DNA of 64,000 bases from Streptomyces europaeiscabiei (GTDB lineage: Bacteria > Actinomycetota > Actinomycetes > Streptomycetales > Streptomycetaceae), in the NCBI RefSeq assembly GCF_036346855.1, contig NZ_CP107841.1, positions 6,700,001 to 6,764,000 on the forward strand, written 5' to 3'. Below are positions 38,997 through 46,794 of the stretch, one piece after another. The translations under genes and the position numbers were made by a program. The notes beneath the pieces were generated by a model that worked only from the letters and a program-made list of their open reading frames with translations, was not told where the DNA came from and made no database searches. Positions within the stretch are counted from its first letter, which is position 1; each line of letters begins with the position of its first letter.

Positions 38997-39590
38997 TCAA
39001 CCCGACCGGTCCTCCAGATACCGCGTATGCGACTCCTGCCGACGGGCCTCCGCGTCACGCAGAGCCATCGCAAGATGCCCCAACTCATTCTGCAGCAGCC
39101 CGAGCTGACGTTCGAGGTGCCGCTCCGGCGGTTCCGTGCCCGGCGTCAGACGGGTCCACCAGCGGGTGCGTACGAAGGTGTCGACGGCCTCGGGGACGTC
39201 CTGCCGTACGGCCCGGGAGAGGGCGTGGATGCCCTCGGGGTCGCGGGCCAGGACCTCGGCGACCCAGCCGGGGTCGAGGAGGGCCGTGAGGAGTTCGGTC
39301 AGCTCGGTGAGCCGGCCGGAGGCGGCCGGCGGGAGCTCGATGTCGGCCAGGTACGCGCGGAGGATGCCGAAGTCGGTCCGCAGCTCGTCCAGTTGGGCGG
39401 AGGGGTCCGGGAAGTCCGGCAGCGGGGGGCGCTCCGGCGGGGCGATCAGCGCGCCCGCGCCGTACAGCCCGACGACCACGACCGGCCAGTACGGTCCCGC
39501 GACGCCCGCGAAGGTCAGCCCGAGCCCGGCGACCCCGAGGGCGCTGCCCGTGAGGTTCTTCCGGGACTCGAGGTACGCGAGGAATCTCAT
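38997..39590 (-). CDS. Membrane-associated hypothetical protein
   Basis: A 197-residue protein. A hydrophobic hairpin at about residues 14-52 (LTGSALGVAGLGLTFAGVAG, WPVVVVGLYGAGALI) is followed by a long, charged, mostly helical cytoplasmic domain with coiled-coil-like Leu spacing near the C-terminus (ERHLERQLGLLQNELGHLAM). No catalytic motif. It appears to be the last gene of the leftward TelA operon, but is separated from it by the IS-like remnant at 39.7 kb. Start ATG 39590 with AGGTAG upstream. Confidence 0.8.
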   Translation of the reverse strand: MRFLAYLESRKNLTGSALGVAGLGLTFAGVAGPYWPVVVVGLYGAGALIAPPERPPLPDFPDPSAQLDELRTDFGILRAYLADIELPPAASGRLTELTELLTALLDPGWVAEVLARDPEGIHALSRAVRQDVPEAVDTFVRTRWWTRLTPGTEPPERHLERQLGLLQNELGHLAMALRDAEARRQESHTRYLEDRSG

Positions 39591-39656
39591 GGATCTACCT
39601 CTGATCTTGGCCGGTGCTCCGCCTTTCAGAGCGGGGGTGAAGGCCATCTTTGGGGC

Positions 39657-39850
39657 GGAGGCGCGGAGCGCAGGAGTGCTCCGCGCCTCCGGGGTGACGG
39701 TCAGATGGGGCTCCGCTGGTTTTCGATGTACTGCCCCAGGTAGCGGCGGATGTGGTCCTGTTCGCCGTTGAACTGCTTCAGCTCGGCCTCGAAGCCCGCT
39801 GCCGCGAGGTAAGCGGGAAGCTCCCGGCTGCAGCCGGGAGAGCACTTCAC
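39657..39850. mobile_element. Probable IS200/IS605-family remnant
   Basis: Bases 39701-39850 on the minus strand encode a 49-codon frame (GTG 39850 to TGA 39701) containing AELKQFNGEQDH followed by QYIENQRSPI. These resemble an internal and the C-terminal segment of IS200/IS605 TnpA, joined by a large deletion that removed the HxH and Tyr catalytic region. A perfect 20-bp palindrome CTCCCGGCTGCAGCCGGGAG (39821-39840), followed by agcacttcac, looks like a right-end hairpin. A 13-bp-stem hairpin (39657-39669/39678-39690) would mark the left end and also act as a terminator. The frame's GTG overlaps the stop of the vWA lipoprotein gene. A genuine small coupled gene is the alternative. Confidence 0.55.
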
Positions 39851-41406
39851 TGGTAGCCACGGATCTCCTCGAAGGCGCCGTCGAGCGAGCCCTGCCGGGC
39901 GTCGAACAGGCGCCCGCCGGTCAGGTCGGCGATGTGCTCCAGCTCGCCCTTGTCGGAGTCGCCGAAGAGGATCGGGAAGACGGGGATCCGCTGCTCGGCG
40001 GCGGGCAGCCGACCGTAGAAGTCGTCGAAGTCGGCGGGGCTCGCGCCCTCGGTGTTCTCGCCGTCCGTCATCAGCACGATGGAGGTGAAGGTGTCCCGGT
40101 CAACGGTGCCGAGATGCTCGTACGCCTTCCGCAGTGAGGTGTAGATGGCGGTGTCGCCGTCGGCGGACAGCTTCCGGGTGTCGGCGCGGATGCCGTCGAG
40201 CCCGGCCTTCGGGTCCTCGGGCCGCACGACATGCGTGCGCACGCTCTTCACGTCCGAGCCGAACGGCATCAGCGTGACCTCCTCCCGGTCCCGGAAGTCG
40301 CCGGTCAGCTCGGTGAGCGCGGTCTTCAGCCGGTCGAGGCGGTCGCCCTCCATCGAGCCCGAGGTGTCCAGGACGTACACGGTCCTGGAGGGGCGGCGCA
40401 GCTCGTTCTCGTACGCGTAGAGGAGGCCGTCGGCGACGGACCGGCTGCCGGGGAAGGGGAGTTCGCGGCGGCGCGTGGTGTCGAGGCCGGCCGCGGGCGG
40501 GACGGAGGCGACGACCGGGCGGCGCAGCGTCCTCTCGGTGATCAGCCGCTGGATGCCCGGGGTGCGCAGGGCGTCCGTGAGACGGCGTACGTCGTCCCGG
40601 ACGTCCTCGCTCGTGGACGCCAGCGAGGAGAGCGGGTAGTCGGCGGTGACGACCCCGTCGCGCGGCCGGATCACCGTCAGGCCCTTCCTCCCCTTCAGCA
40701 CCGACTCGTAGTTGAGGAGCGCGTCGATGTCACCGCGCCGGTCGTACGCCGCCGCCAGCCAGCCCGACGACCCGGACGTCAGCTTCTGCCCCGTGAAGAA
40801 CTCCTTCAGCCGGGGCGTCGCCCGCGCCACGTCCGCGTCCGTGAGCGCGGACTGGGCGTCGGAGAGGCCCGACGCCACCGAGACGAGCGTCGAGAAACCG
40901 GAGTGGGAGCGGGACGGGTCGGTCATGCCGTACGTCAATTTCCCGTCCGCCACCGCGTTCTCGATGTCCGACCAGGTGACGTTCTCCGGCTTCCACCCCA
41001 GCTTCCGTACGGTCTCGTTCTTCACACCGATCGCGACCGGACTGGACATCACCGACGTCTCGGACACGACCTGCTTCGCCGCGTCCGGGCGGAGCCGCAG
41101 GTAGTCGTTGGAGGAGAGCCAGACGGCGTCGTACGAGCCCTTTGCCCGCGACTCGGTGAGCAGTTCGACCGCGTCGAGCGTGCCCATGTAGGTGGGCCGG
41201 ACCTTGATCCCGGTGTCCTTCTCGACCCGCTCCAGCACCGGCTTCATGTCGGCGAGTTCACTGGAGGCGAGGACGCGGAGGGTGCCGGGGACGTACGTGG
41301 TCGCCTCGGCCGGATCGGGCTGCGCCCGGTTCGCGGCGGTGCAGGCGGTGGCCAGGAGGGCGAGGGCGGTCGCCGCGGCGACGGCCGTCGTCGTACGTGT
41401 TCTCAT
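39847..41406 (-). CDS. Solute-binding / vWA domain lipoprotein
   Basis: A 519-residue exported lipoprotein. The signal sequence ends in a plausible lipobox (LALLATAC, Cys at about residue 22). Residues about 40-310 are a type 2 periplasmic-binding-like domain (LRVLASSELADMKPVLERV, TDPSRSHSGFSTLVSVASG). Residues about 340-515 are a vWA domain with MIDAS VLDTSGSMEGDRL and LMTDGENTEG. This fusion occurs next to TelA genes in actinobacteria. Its ATG overlaps the TelA stop by 4 bp (41403-41406). It may sense or bind a ligand outside the cell; which one is unknown. Confidence 0.9.
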   Translation of the reverse strand: MRTRTTTAVAAATALALLATACTAANRAQPDPAEATTYVPGTLRVLASSELADMKPVLERVEKDTGIKVRPTYMGTLDAVELLTESRAKGSYDAVWLSSNDYLRLRPDAAKQVVSETSVMSSPVAIGVKNETVRKLGWKPENVTWSDIENAVADGKLTYGMTDPSRSHSGFSTLVSVASGLSDAQSALTDADVARATPRLKEFFTGQKLTSGSSGWLAAAYDRRGDIDALLNYESVLKGRKGLTVIRPRDGVVTADYPLSSLASTSEDVRDDVRRLTDALRTPGIQRLITERTLRRPVVASVPPAAGLDTTRRRELPFPGSRSVADGLLYAYENELRRPSRTVYVLDTSGSMEGDRLDRLKTALTELTGDFRDREEVTLMPFGSDVKSVRTHVVRPEDPKAGLDGIRADTRKLSADGDTAIYTSLRKAYEHLGTVDRDTFTSIVLMTDGENTEGASPADFDDFYGRLPAAEQRIPVFPILFGDSDKGELEHIADLTGGRLFDARQGSLDGAFEEIRGYQ

Positions 41407-42593
41407 CCGAGGCCCCCTTCCAGCGCTCCCCGGTTCCGGCTCCGCTCCAAGTACTGCGTGGCGTTCTGGAGTTCGGAGGTCAGGGACTCGACGGTCGTGG
41501 CCATGGTCTCCGTGGCCTGCACCTTGTAGGTGTCGATGGCGTCGAGGGTGCGGTAGATCTGCTGGAAGGCCGAGCGGAGCGTCTCCGCGCCGACGGCCGG
41601 GTCGGCGGCGATGCGCTGGATCTCGCCGGTCTGGGTGGCGAGCATCTCGGCATTGCCCCGGATGAGGTCCTCGGTGGTGCCGCGCAACGCGTTGACCTGG
41701 TCGACGACCCTCTTCTGGTTGTCGAGGGCGGAGGCGAGCATCACGGAGATGCGCAGCGCCGAGACCGTGGTCGTGGCGGCCCGGTCGACGCCCTTGATCA
41801 GCTCCTCGTTGTTGCGCCGTACGACGTCCATGGCCAGATAGCCCTGGGCGCAGACGGCCAGCTGGGTGAGCAGGTCCTGGTGCTTCTGGCGGACGGGGAA
41901 GAGGACGTCGGCGCGCAGGGTGTCGCCCTGCTGCGGATCGGCCCCGTGGATGTGCGACTGGATGTGCGCCTCGACAGCCGTGTCCAGGGCCTCCGTGAGG
42001 ACGACGTACTCCTGGAGCTTGCCCATGGTCTCCCACAGCCGGACGCGTTCGGTCTGCAACGCGGCGTTGTCGCGCCGCAGTTCGTCCTGACCGCCGCGCA
42101 ACGACCCCACGATCCTGTTCAACGTCCCCTGCGCGGAGGCGTACTTGGCGACGTGGTCGCGCAGCTTGTTCCCGCCGGGCAGCCGGGACAGGAACTTGCG
42201 TCCCTTGCTCGCCGCCAGGTCACGCGGGTCCAGGTCCTCGACCACACGTCGGAGCTCGACGAGCGAACCCCCGACCTGAGACTGGGCGTCCCCGCCCTTG
42301 CTCGGCAGGCTGCGCACGGTCCGCTCCAGCATCCGGTTGGACTGCGCGGCGGCGGTGCGCATCTCGCCCGCGCCGAGCGAGGTGATCTCCCCGACCCGGC
42401 CGGCGAACTCCGGGGAGCGCGCGTCGAGAGCGGCGAGCCCCCGCACGTACTCCTCGGCCTTGCGGGCCATGTCCGTCCGCACGGACTCCTCGACCGGCAC
42501 GAGCCCGCCGGCCTTCTCCCGGGGCACGGCGGCGACCGGCTCGGGAGGGGTGAGGGTGAAGGTGCTGTCGCCGCTGCTGTCTTCGATGGTCAT
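41403..42593 (-). CDS. TelA-family toxic-anion resistance protein
   Basis: A 396-residue helical cytoplasmic protein of the TelA/KlaA family, named for tellurite resistance. Family hallmarks include LPGGNKLRDHVAKYASAQGTL, LTQLAVCAQGYLAMDVVRRN and ALDNQKRVVDQVNALRGTTEDLI near the C-terminus. Length matches the family of about 380-400 residues. It overlaps the downstream lipoprotein gene by 4 bp and follows the upstream gene by 21 bp. The biochemical activity of TelA is unknown; an association with membrane stress is established. Confidence 0.93.
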   Translation of the reverse strand: MTIEDSSGDSTFTLTPPEPVAAVPREKAGGLVPVEESVRTDMARKAEEYVRGLAALDARSPEFAGRVGEITSLGAGEMRTAAAQSNRMLERTVRSLPSKGGDAQSQVGGSLVELRRVVEDLDPRDLAASKGRKFLSRLPGGNKLRDHVAKYASAQGTLNRIVGSLRGGQDELRRDNAALQTERVRLWETMGKLQEYVVLTEALDTAVEAHIQSHIHGADPQQGDTLRADVLFPVRQKHQDLLTQLAVCAQGYLAMDVVRRNNEELIKGVDRAATTTVSALRISVMLASALDNQKRVVDQVNALRGTTEDLIRGNAEMLATQTGEIQRIAADPAVGAETLRSAFQQIYRTLDAIDTYKVQATETMATTVESLTSELQNATQYLERSRNRGALEGGLG

Positions 42594-42614
42594 GTGTCGT
42601 GTTCCCCCGTCGTC

Positions 42615-43730
42615 CTACCGGCCCCTGGCCCGGCGCGCCATCTCGTGCAGCACCTCGGAGGTGGGCACGGGCGCCTGCCGGACGGCCAGCTTCCGCATCA
42701 GATAGGTGGTGTGGCCGGCGGTCGCCGACGTGAACTCGGTGGCCGTGCCCTGCGGCCGGAATCCGTGCCGGGCGGCCAGTTCGCGCAACTTCGGGTCGGT
42801 GCCGAGGAGTTCGCCGAGCGCGCGGCCCTCGGCCGTGACCGGTACGACGGTGTGGTCGCTGAAGACGGTGGTGTCCGGATAGAGGACGACCATGTCCTCG
42901 ATGCTCTGGCCCGCCGTGAGCAGGGCGGCGACCTGCGACTCGTAGACGAGTACGAGCGGGTTGCCGACCCCGCTGACGAAGTCGCGGAAGGCCGCGTCGG
43001 TGCTCGGCTGCTGGGCGCCCTGGACGCTGATCAGCTCGTGCATCAGCGGCGCGGTCCGGTCCAGGTCCGCCTTGCTCGCGACCACCCGCCCGCCGTTGGC
43101 GACGTTGGAGGCGGCGGCGAGGTAGAGCGCTCCCGAGCTGGAGGTGGTCGGATCGGTGGTGGCGATGTACAGGAGCCCCAGCAACTCGCCGTACTTGTCG
43201 GCCCCCTTGAGGTCCTGCCACGTTCGGCCGGCCTCGGCGGCCCTCAGATATGCGCCCATGTCGAGGACGCCCCGGCTCTCGTCGAGCGTGGCGAGCCCGT
43301 TCTGCCGCAGCACCTCGGCGGCGTCCCGGTGGGCGACCACGACGAGGGGCGAGTAGAAGGGGCGCGGCAGCGGCTCACGGACCTTGTACTTCGCGGCCAG
43401 TTCGTCGGCGGGTGCCTTGCTGGACGGGAACGCGAAGTCGTACCCCTTCAGATCCAGGCCGTCCATGGCCCAGGATCCCGACGTCTCCGTCTTCACGGTG
43501 TAGCCCTTGGCGGCCAGGGCCTTCACCACCTGCGGGTCGGCGAAGAACTCCGCCTTCTCCGACCCGATCACTCCTCGCACGGTCTTCGTTGCCGTGCTCG
43601 TGTCCCCGGTTTCCCGGCCCGCCACGACGGCTGCCACCACGCCGCCGATCAGCAGTACCGCGAGGACGATTCCTGCGATTCGTCTCACACGGGGAGAGTG
43701 CTCCCGGAACCCAACGTTCCTCGGCGTCAT
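42615..43730 (-). CDS. Membrane-anchored substrate-binding-like protein
   Basis: A 371-residue protein with one N-terminal TM anchor at about residues 18-41 (IAGIVLAVLLIGGVVAAVVAG) and an extracytoplasmic type 2 binding-protein-like domain: VRGVIGSEKAEFFADPQVVK, then LLYIATTDPTTSSSGALYLA, the usual hinge region. It lacks a lipobox cysteine. First gene of the leftward TelA operon. No transporter permease accompanies it, so it is more likely a sensor or receptor than part of an uptake system (inference). Confidence 0.85.
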   Translation of the reverse strand: MTPRNVGFREHSPRVRRIAGIVLAVLLIGGVVAAVVAGRETGDTSTATKTVRGVIGSEKAEFFADPQVVKALAAKGYTVKTETSGSWAMDGLDLKGYDFAFPSSKAPADELAAKYKVREPLPRPFYSPLVVVAHRDAAEVLRQNGLATLDESRGVLDMGAYLRAAEAGRTWQDLKGADKYGELLGLLYIATTDPTTSSSGALYLAAASNVANGGRVVASKADLDRTAPLMHELISVQGAQQPSTDAAFRDFVSGVGNPLVLVYESQVAALLTAGQSIEDMVVLYPDTTVFSDHTVVPVTAEGRALGELLGTDPKLRELAARHGFRPQGTATEFTSATAGHTTYLMRKLAVRQAPVPTSEVLHEMARRARGR

Positions 43731-43843
43731 GGGTGAACGGGGGGTGAAGCGGTGGTCCCGGAACGCAACGGACGGGCTTGGCCGGGCCGGGGGGAGCTCG
43801 GGGGGTTTCGGTGTGGGGTGGGTGTGGGTGGGTGGGTGAAGGT

Positions 43844-43970
43844 CCGGTGGGGGCTGGTCGCGCAGTTCCCCGCGCCCCTTGGCGGCATGGGGCGCGCCCG
43901 GAGTCTTTCAGGGGCGCGGGGAACTGCGCGAGCAGCCACAACGCAGCCACAACGCAGCCACAACGCACCT
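43844..43970. repeat. Dispersed repeat, copy E: inverted pair plus 11-bp tandem
   Basis: The left arm 43844-43882 and right arm 43904-43937 are inverted copies of the same element, separated by 21 bp. The 11-bp unit agccacaacgc follows about three times (43935-43970). It lies between the leftward TelA operon promoter region and the end of another leftward gene. Confidence 0.8.
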
Positions 43971-44002
43971 ACAGTCGCCCGATCGCAGTCGGCCCCGAGC
44001 TG

Positions 44003-44404
44003 TCAGGCGCTCAGGGGAACACCTGCGTGCGCGTCCATCCGCTCCGCTGCCAGAATCGCGGACGCGGTATCCGCACGGGACGCCGCGACGACGAGCGCCC
44101 GCCCGGCGAGCGCGTGGGCGCGAAGGTGAAGCGCGGCGACGTCACCCACGCCCCCGCCGGAGGCGGAGCGCACCGGCGGAAGTCCGTTCCTCAGCCGGGT
44201 GACCTGCGCGGCCAGCGCCTCCGCGGCGACGTCGAGATCGTCGGAGGGGGCCAGTGCACGGAGCTCGTCGGTCGCTGCCAGCAGAGCCGCCAGATGACCC
44301 GCGAGCTGGATGTCCAGCTCTTCCTCACGTGAACGGTGAGGGAAGTCGGAGGAGGTCGTGCCGGCCATCGTGTGGACCGATTTGGTGCGGATCGGCTCGT
44401 ACAT
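44003..44404 (-). CDS. Conserved Streptomyces hypothetical protein
   Basis: A 133-residue soluble protein starting MYEPIRTKSVHTMAG. The remainder is Ala/Leu-rich and helical (EEELDIQLAGHLAALLAATDEL, VAALHLRAHALAGRALVVAAS). It looks like a helical bundle without catalytic residues. The start at 44404 gives the conserved N-terminus; an ATG ten codons upstream is less likely. Its promoter region contains a palindrome (44441-44455). Confidence 0.8.
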   Translation of the reverse strand: MYEPIRTKSVHTMAGTTSSDFPHRSREEELDIQLAGHLAALLAATDELRALAPSDDLDVAAEALAAQVTRLRNGLPPVRSASGGGVGDVAALHLRAHALAGRALVVAASRADTASAILAAERMDAHAGVPLSA

Positions 44405-44433
44405 GGGATGGCCTCCAAGCTCTCGGACGACCA

Positions 44434-44462
44434 CTCTACCTTAGATTTCGTCTAAAGTTGAG
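44434..44462 (-). promoter_or_regulatory. Promoter with palindrome in the spacer
   Basis: On the minus strand TCAACT and TAGAGT are 17 bp apart, and the inverted repeat TTAGA-N5-TCTAA (plus positions 44441-44455) fills the spacer, 30-60 bp upstream of the start at 44404. This has the same layout as the ABC exporter promoter at 5.6 kb. The -35 is a poor match, so this is tentative. Confidence 0.45.
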
Positions 44463-44502
44463 TGAGATCCGAAAGCCCTGGTACGCCATGCTCGCCTCGC
44501 GG

Positions 44503-44559
44503 TGTCACACCTGCCCGGAGCTGTCACACCTGCCCGGCGGTGTCATGCCTGCCCGTATC
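44503..44559. repeat. 19-bp tandem triplication at the aminotransferase 3' end
   Basis: Three 19-bp units (tgtcacacctgcccggagc, tgtcacacctgcccggcgg, tgtcatgcctgcccgtatc) occupy 44503-44521, 44522-44540 and 44541-44559. The last unit contains the stop codon and final residues of the aminotransferase gene, so the other two are downstream duplications of the gene's end. Confidence 0.8.
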
Positions 44560-45754
44560 CGTCCAGGAAGTTCCCGATCCGGGTGATCGCGGACCGGAGG
44601 TCACCCACCGTCGGCAGGGTGACCACCCGGAAGTGGTCGGGTTCGGCCCAGTTGAACCCGGTGCCCTGGACGACCATGATCTTCTCCTGCCGGAGCAGGT
44701 CGAGGACCATCTGACGGTCGTCCTTGATCTTGAAGACGTTCGGGTCGAGGCGTGGGAAGAGGTACAGCGCGCCCTTCGGCTTCACGCACGAGACGCCGGG
44801 GATCTGCGTGAGCAGCTCGTACGCGAGGTCCCGCTGCTCCTTGAGCCGCCCGCCCGGCAGGACCAGGTCGTTGATCGTCTGGCGCCCGCTGAGTGCGGCG
44901 ACCACCCCGTGCTGACCCGGCATGTTCGCGCACAGCCGCATGTTCGCGAGGATCGTCAGGCCCTCGATGTAGGAGTCGGCGTGTGCGCGCGGCCCGGAGA
45001 TCGCCATCCAGCCCACCCGGTAGCCGGCCACCCGGTACGCCTTCGACATGCCGTTGAAGGTGAGGGTCAGCAGGTCGGGGGCGACCGAGGCCGTCGGTGT
45101 GTGTGTGGCGTCGTCGTAGAGGATCTTGTCGTAGATCTCGTCCGAGCAGACGAGGAGGTTGTGGCGGCGCGCGATGTCCGTCAGGCCGCGCAGCATCGCC
45201 TCGTCGTACACCGCGCCCGTCGGGTTGTTCGGGTTGATGATGACGATCGCCTTGGTGCGGTCGGTGACCTTCCGCTCGACGTCCGCGAGGTCCGGCATCC
45301 AGTCGGACTGCTCGTCGCAGCGGTAGTGCACGGCCGTACCGCCGGACAGGGAGACCGCCGCCGTCCACAGCGGGTAGTCCGGGGACGGTACGAGGACCTC
45401 GTCGCCGTCGTCGAGCAGGCCCTGCATGGCCATCACGATCAGCTCGGAGACGCCGTTGCCGATGAAGACGTGCTCGACGTCCGTCTCGATGCCGAGGGTC
45501 TGGTTGTGCATGACCACCGCGCGGCGCGCCGCGAGCAGGCCCTTCGCGTCGCCGTAGCCGTGGGCCGACGACACGTTGCGGAGGATGTCCTCCAGGATCT
45601 CGGGCGGGCACTCGAAGCCGAAGGCCGCCGGATTGCCCGTGTTCAGCTTGAGGATGCGATGCCCTGCCGCCTCGAGCCGCATCGCCTCCTCGAGCACCGG
45701 GCCCCGGATCTCGTAACAGACGTTGGCGAGCTTGGTCGACTGGATCACCTGCAT
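44543..45754 (-). CDS. Class I/II PLP aminotransferase (AlaA-like)
   Basis: A 403-residue fold-type I aminotransferase. Motifs include LNTGNPAAFGF, FIGNGVSELI, IINPNNPTGAVY, CSDEIYDKILYDD and the PLP lysine in FNGMSKAYRVAGYRVGW. MQVIQSTKLANVCYEIRGPVL at the N-terminus and the overall pattern match the E. coli AlaA/YfbQ alanine-synthesising aminotransferase group. Start ATG 45754. It is divergent from the Ser/Pro-rich membrane protein gene over about 200 bp. Substrate (alanine/glutamate) is inferred from the family. Confidence 0.92.
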   Translation of the reverse strand: MQVIQSTKLANVCYEIRGPVLEEAMRLEAAGHRILKLNTGNPAAFGFECPPEILEDILRNVSSAHGYGDAKGLLAARRAVVMHNQTLGIETDVEHVFIGNGVSELIVMAMQGLLDDGDEVLVPSPDYPLWTAAVSLSGGTAVHYRCDEQSDWMPDLADVERKVTDRTKAIVIINPNNPTGAVYDEAMLRGLTDIARRHNLLVCSDEIYDKILYDDATHTPTASVAPDLLTLTFNGMSKAYRVAGYRVGWMAISGPRAHADSYIEGLTILANMRLCANMPGQHGVVAALSGRQTINDLVLPGGRLKEQRDLAYELLTQIPGVSCVKPKGALYLFPRLDPNVFKIKDDRQMVLDLLRQEKIMVVQGTGFNWAEPDHFRVVTLPTVGDLRSAITRIGNFLDGYGQA

Positions 45755-45960
45755 GTCCGTGAGCTTACGGCCCGGTAACGCGTTCCGGGTCGTGTTTTCC
45801 ACCACGTGGACGGGCCGCTATACCCCGAAATGCCCTGCCGCTGTCCCCCTGACCCTCCTCCTCTCTACAATCCGCCAGAAGTCCGGCCGTCCCCACCGCC
45901 CGGTCCTCGACCACGCGACACATGGTCATACGGCACATGACACGAAAGCGGCGGAACGAC

Positions 45961-46794
45961 ATGAATGGGGTGGGCGGCGTGGACGGGTCGCACGGACCGG
46001 ACCGGAACGAGGCCGACCTCCGGAGACCGCCGAACGTGTACCACCCTGTCGGCGACGTCCGCGCCACCCCCGCCTACGAGGCCTTCATGGACCCCGCCGC
46101 CGCCCACGGCTGGCAGAACGCCTACGACGACACCGTTCAACTGGACGAGATCGTTGCGGACGGCCCGGGTGCGGTCGGGGACGGTTCGGGCGGAAACGAT
46201 TCTGCAGTGGGACGGGTGTCGTACGGCGAGGCCGAGGCGTACGCGATGGATGCGCCGTACGTCGAGGGTGCGCCGTACGGGGCGGGCGGCCCGGGGGCGA
46301 AGGGTGGGGCGGGCGGCCCGGAGGCCCTGGACGCGGCAGGGCGTCGGGCGCGGCCGGCGGACGGCCGGCGTGTCACGCTCGGGCGGCGCCGCGCCCGGCG
46401 CCGCGGCGTGCTGATCGCGGGCGGTATCGGCGTCGCGGTGCTCGTGGGCGTCGCGGTGGCCGGACTGGCCGGGTCCGGCCCCTCGGTCCAGGAAGGTCCG
46501 GATGCCCCGGCGCCCCTTGAGTCCACCCCGGCCGCCGCTCGGTCCGGCGACGCGGAATCGGCCTCCCCGTCAGCCGGCGGATCCGGTACGGGGGCCACGA
46601 CGTCCCCCGACACCTCCATGCAGCCCTCCTCGGCCGCTACCACCCCCGAGCCCTCCGGCCCCACCTCCCCCACCCCCACCCGGACCTCCGCCACCTCGAC
46701 CGCCTCGCCCTCCGCCAAGGCGACTTCCTCACCCCGAGGCAATTCCAACGGCAACCAGGGCCGGGGTCAAGGAGCCACGAAGGGCCCCAGGTAG
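45961..46794 (+). CDS. Single-TM hypothetical with Ser/Thr/Pro-rich tail
   Basis: A 277-residue protein. A Gly/Asp/Ala-rich cytoplasmic region contains PAYEAFMDPAAAHGWQNAYD, a patch that looks conserved. A basic cluster (RRVTLGRRRARRR) precedes one TM at about residues 147-170. The outside tail of about 100 residues is almost pure Ser/Thr/Pro/Ala and is probably a glycosylated or extended stalk. An ATG at 45961 is used; one at 45937 is in frame. No domain recognised. Confidence 0.75.
   Translation: MNGVGGVDGSHGPDRNEADLRRPPNVYHPVGDVRATPAYEAFMDPAAAHGWQNAYDDTVQLDEIVADGPGAVGDGSGGNDSAVGRVSYGEAEAYAMDAPYVEGAPYGAGGPGAKGGAGGPEALDAAGRRARPADGRRVTLGRRRARRRGVLIAGGIGVAVLVGVAVAGLAGSGPSVQEGPDAPAPLESTPAAARSGDAESASPSAGGSGTGATTSPDTSMQPSSAATTPEPSGPTSPTPTRTSATSTASPSAKATSSPRGNSNGNQGRGQGATKGPR

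Noticed and set aside
40231..41529. Long frame on the strand opposite the lipoprotein and TelA genes
   Set aside because: Antisense shadow of high-GC genes; the leftward frames carry clear domains and 4-bp overlaps.
41397..43736. 779-codon frame antisense to TelA and the binding protein
   Set aside because: Shadow frame; no domain and His/Arg/Gly bias.
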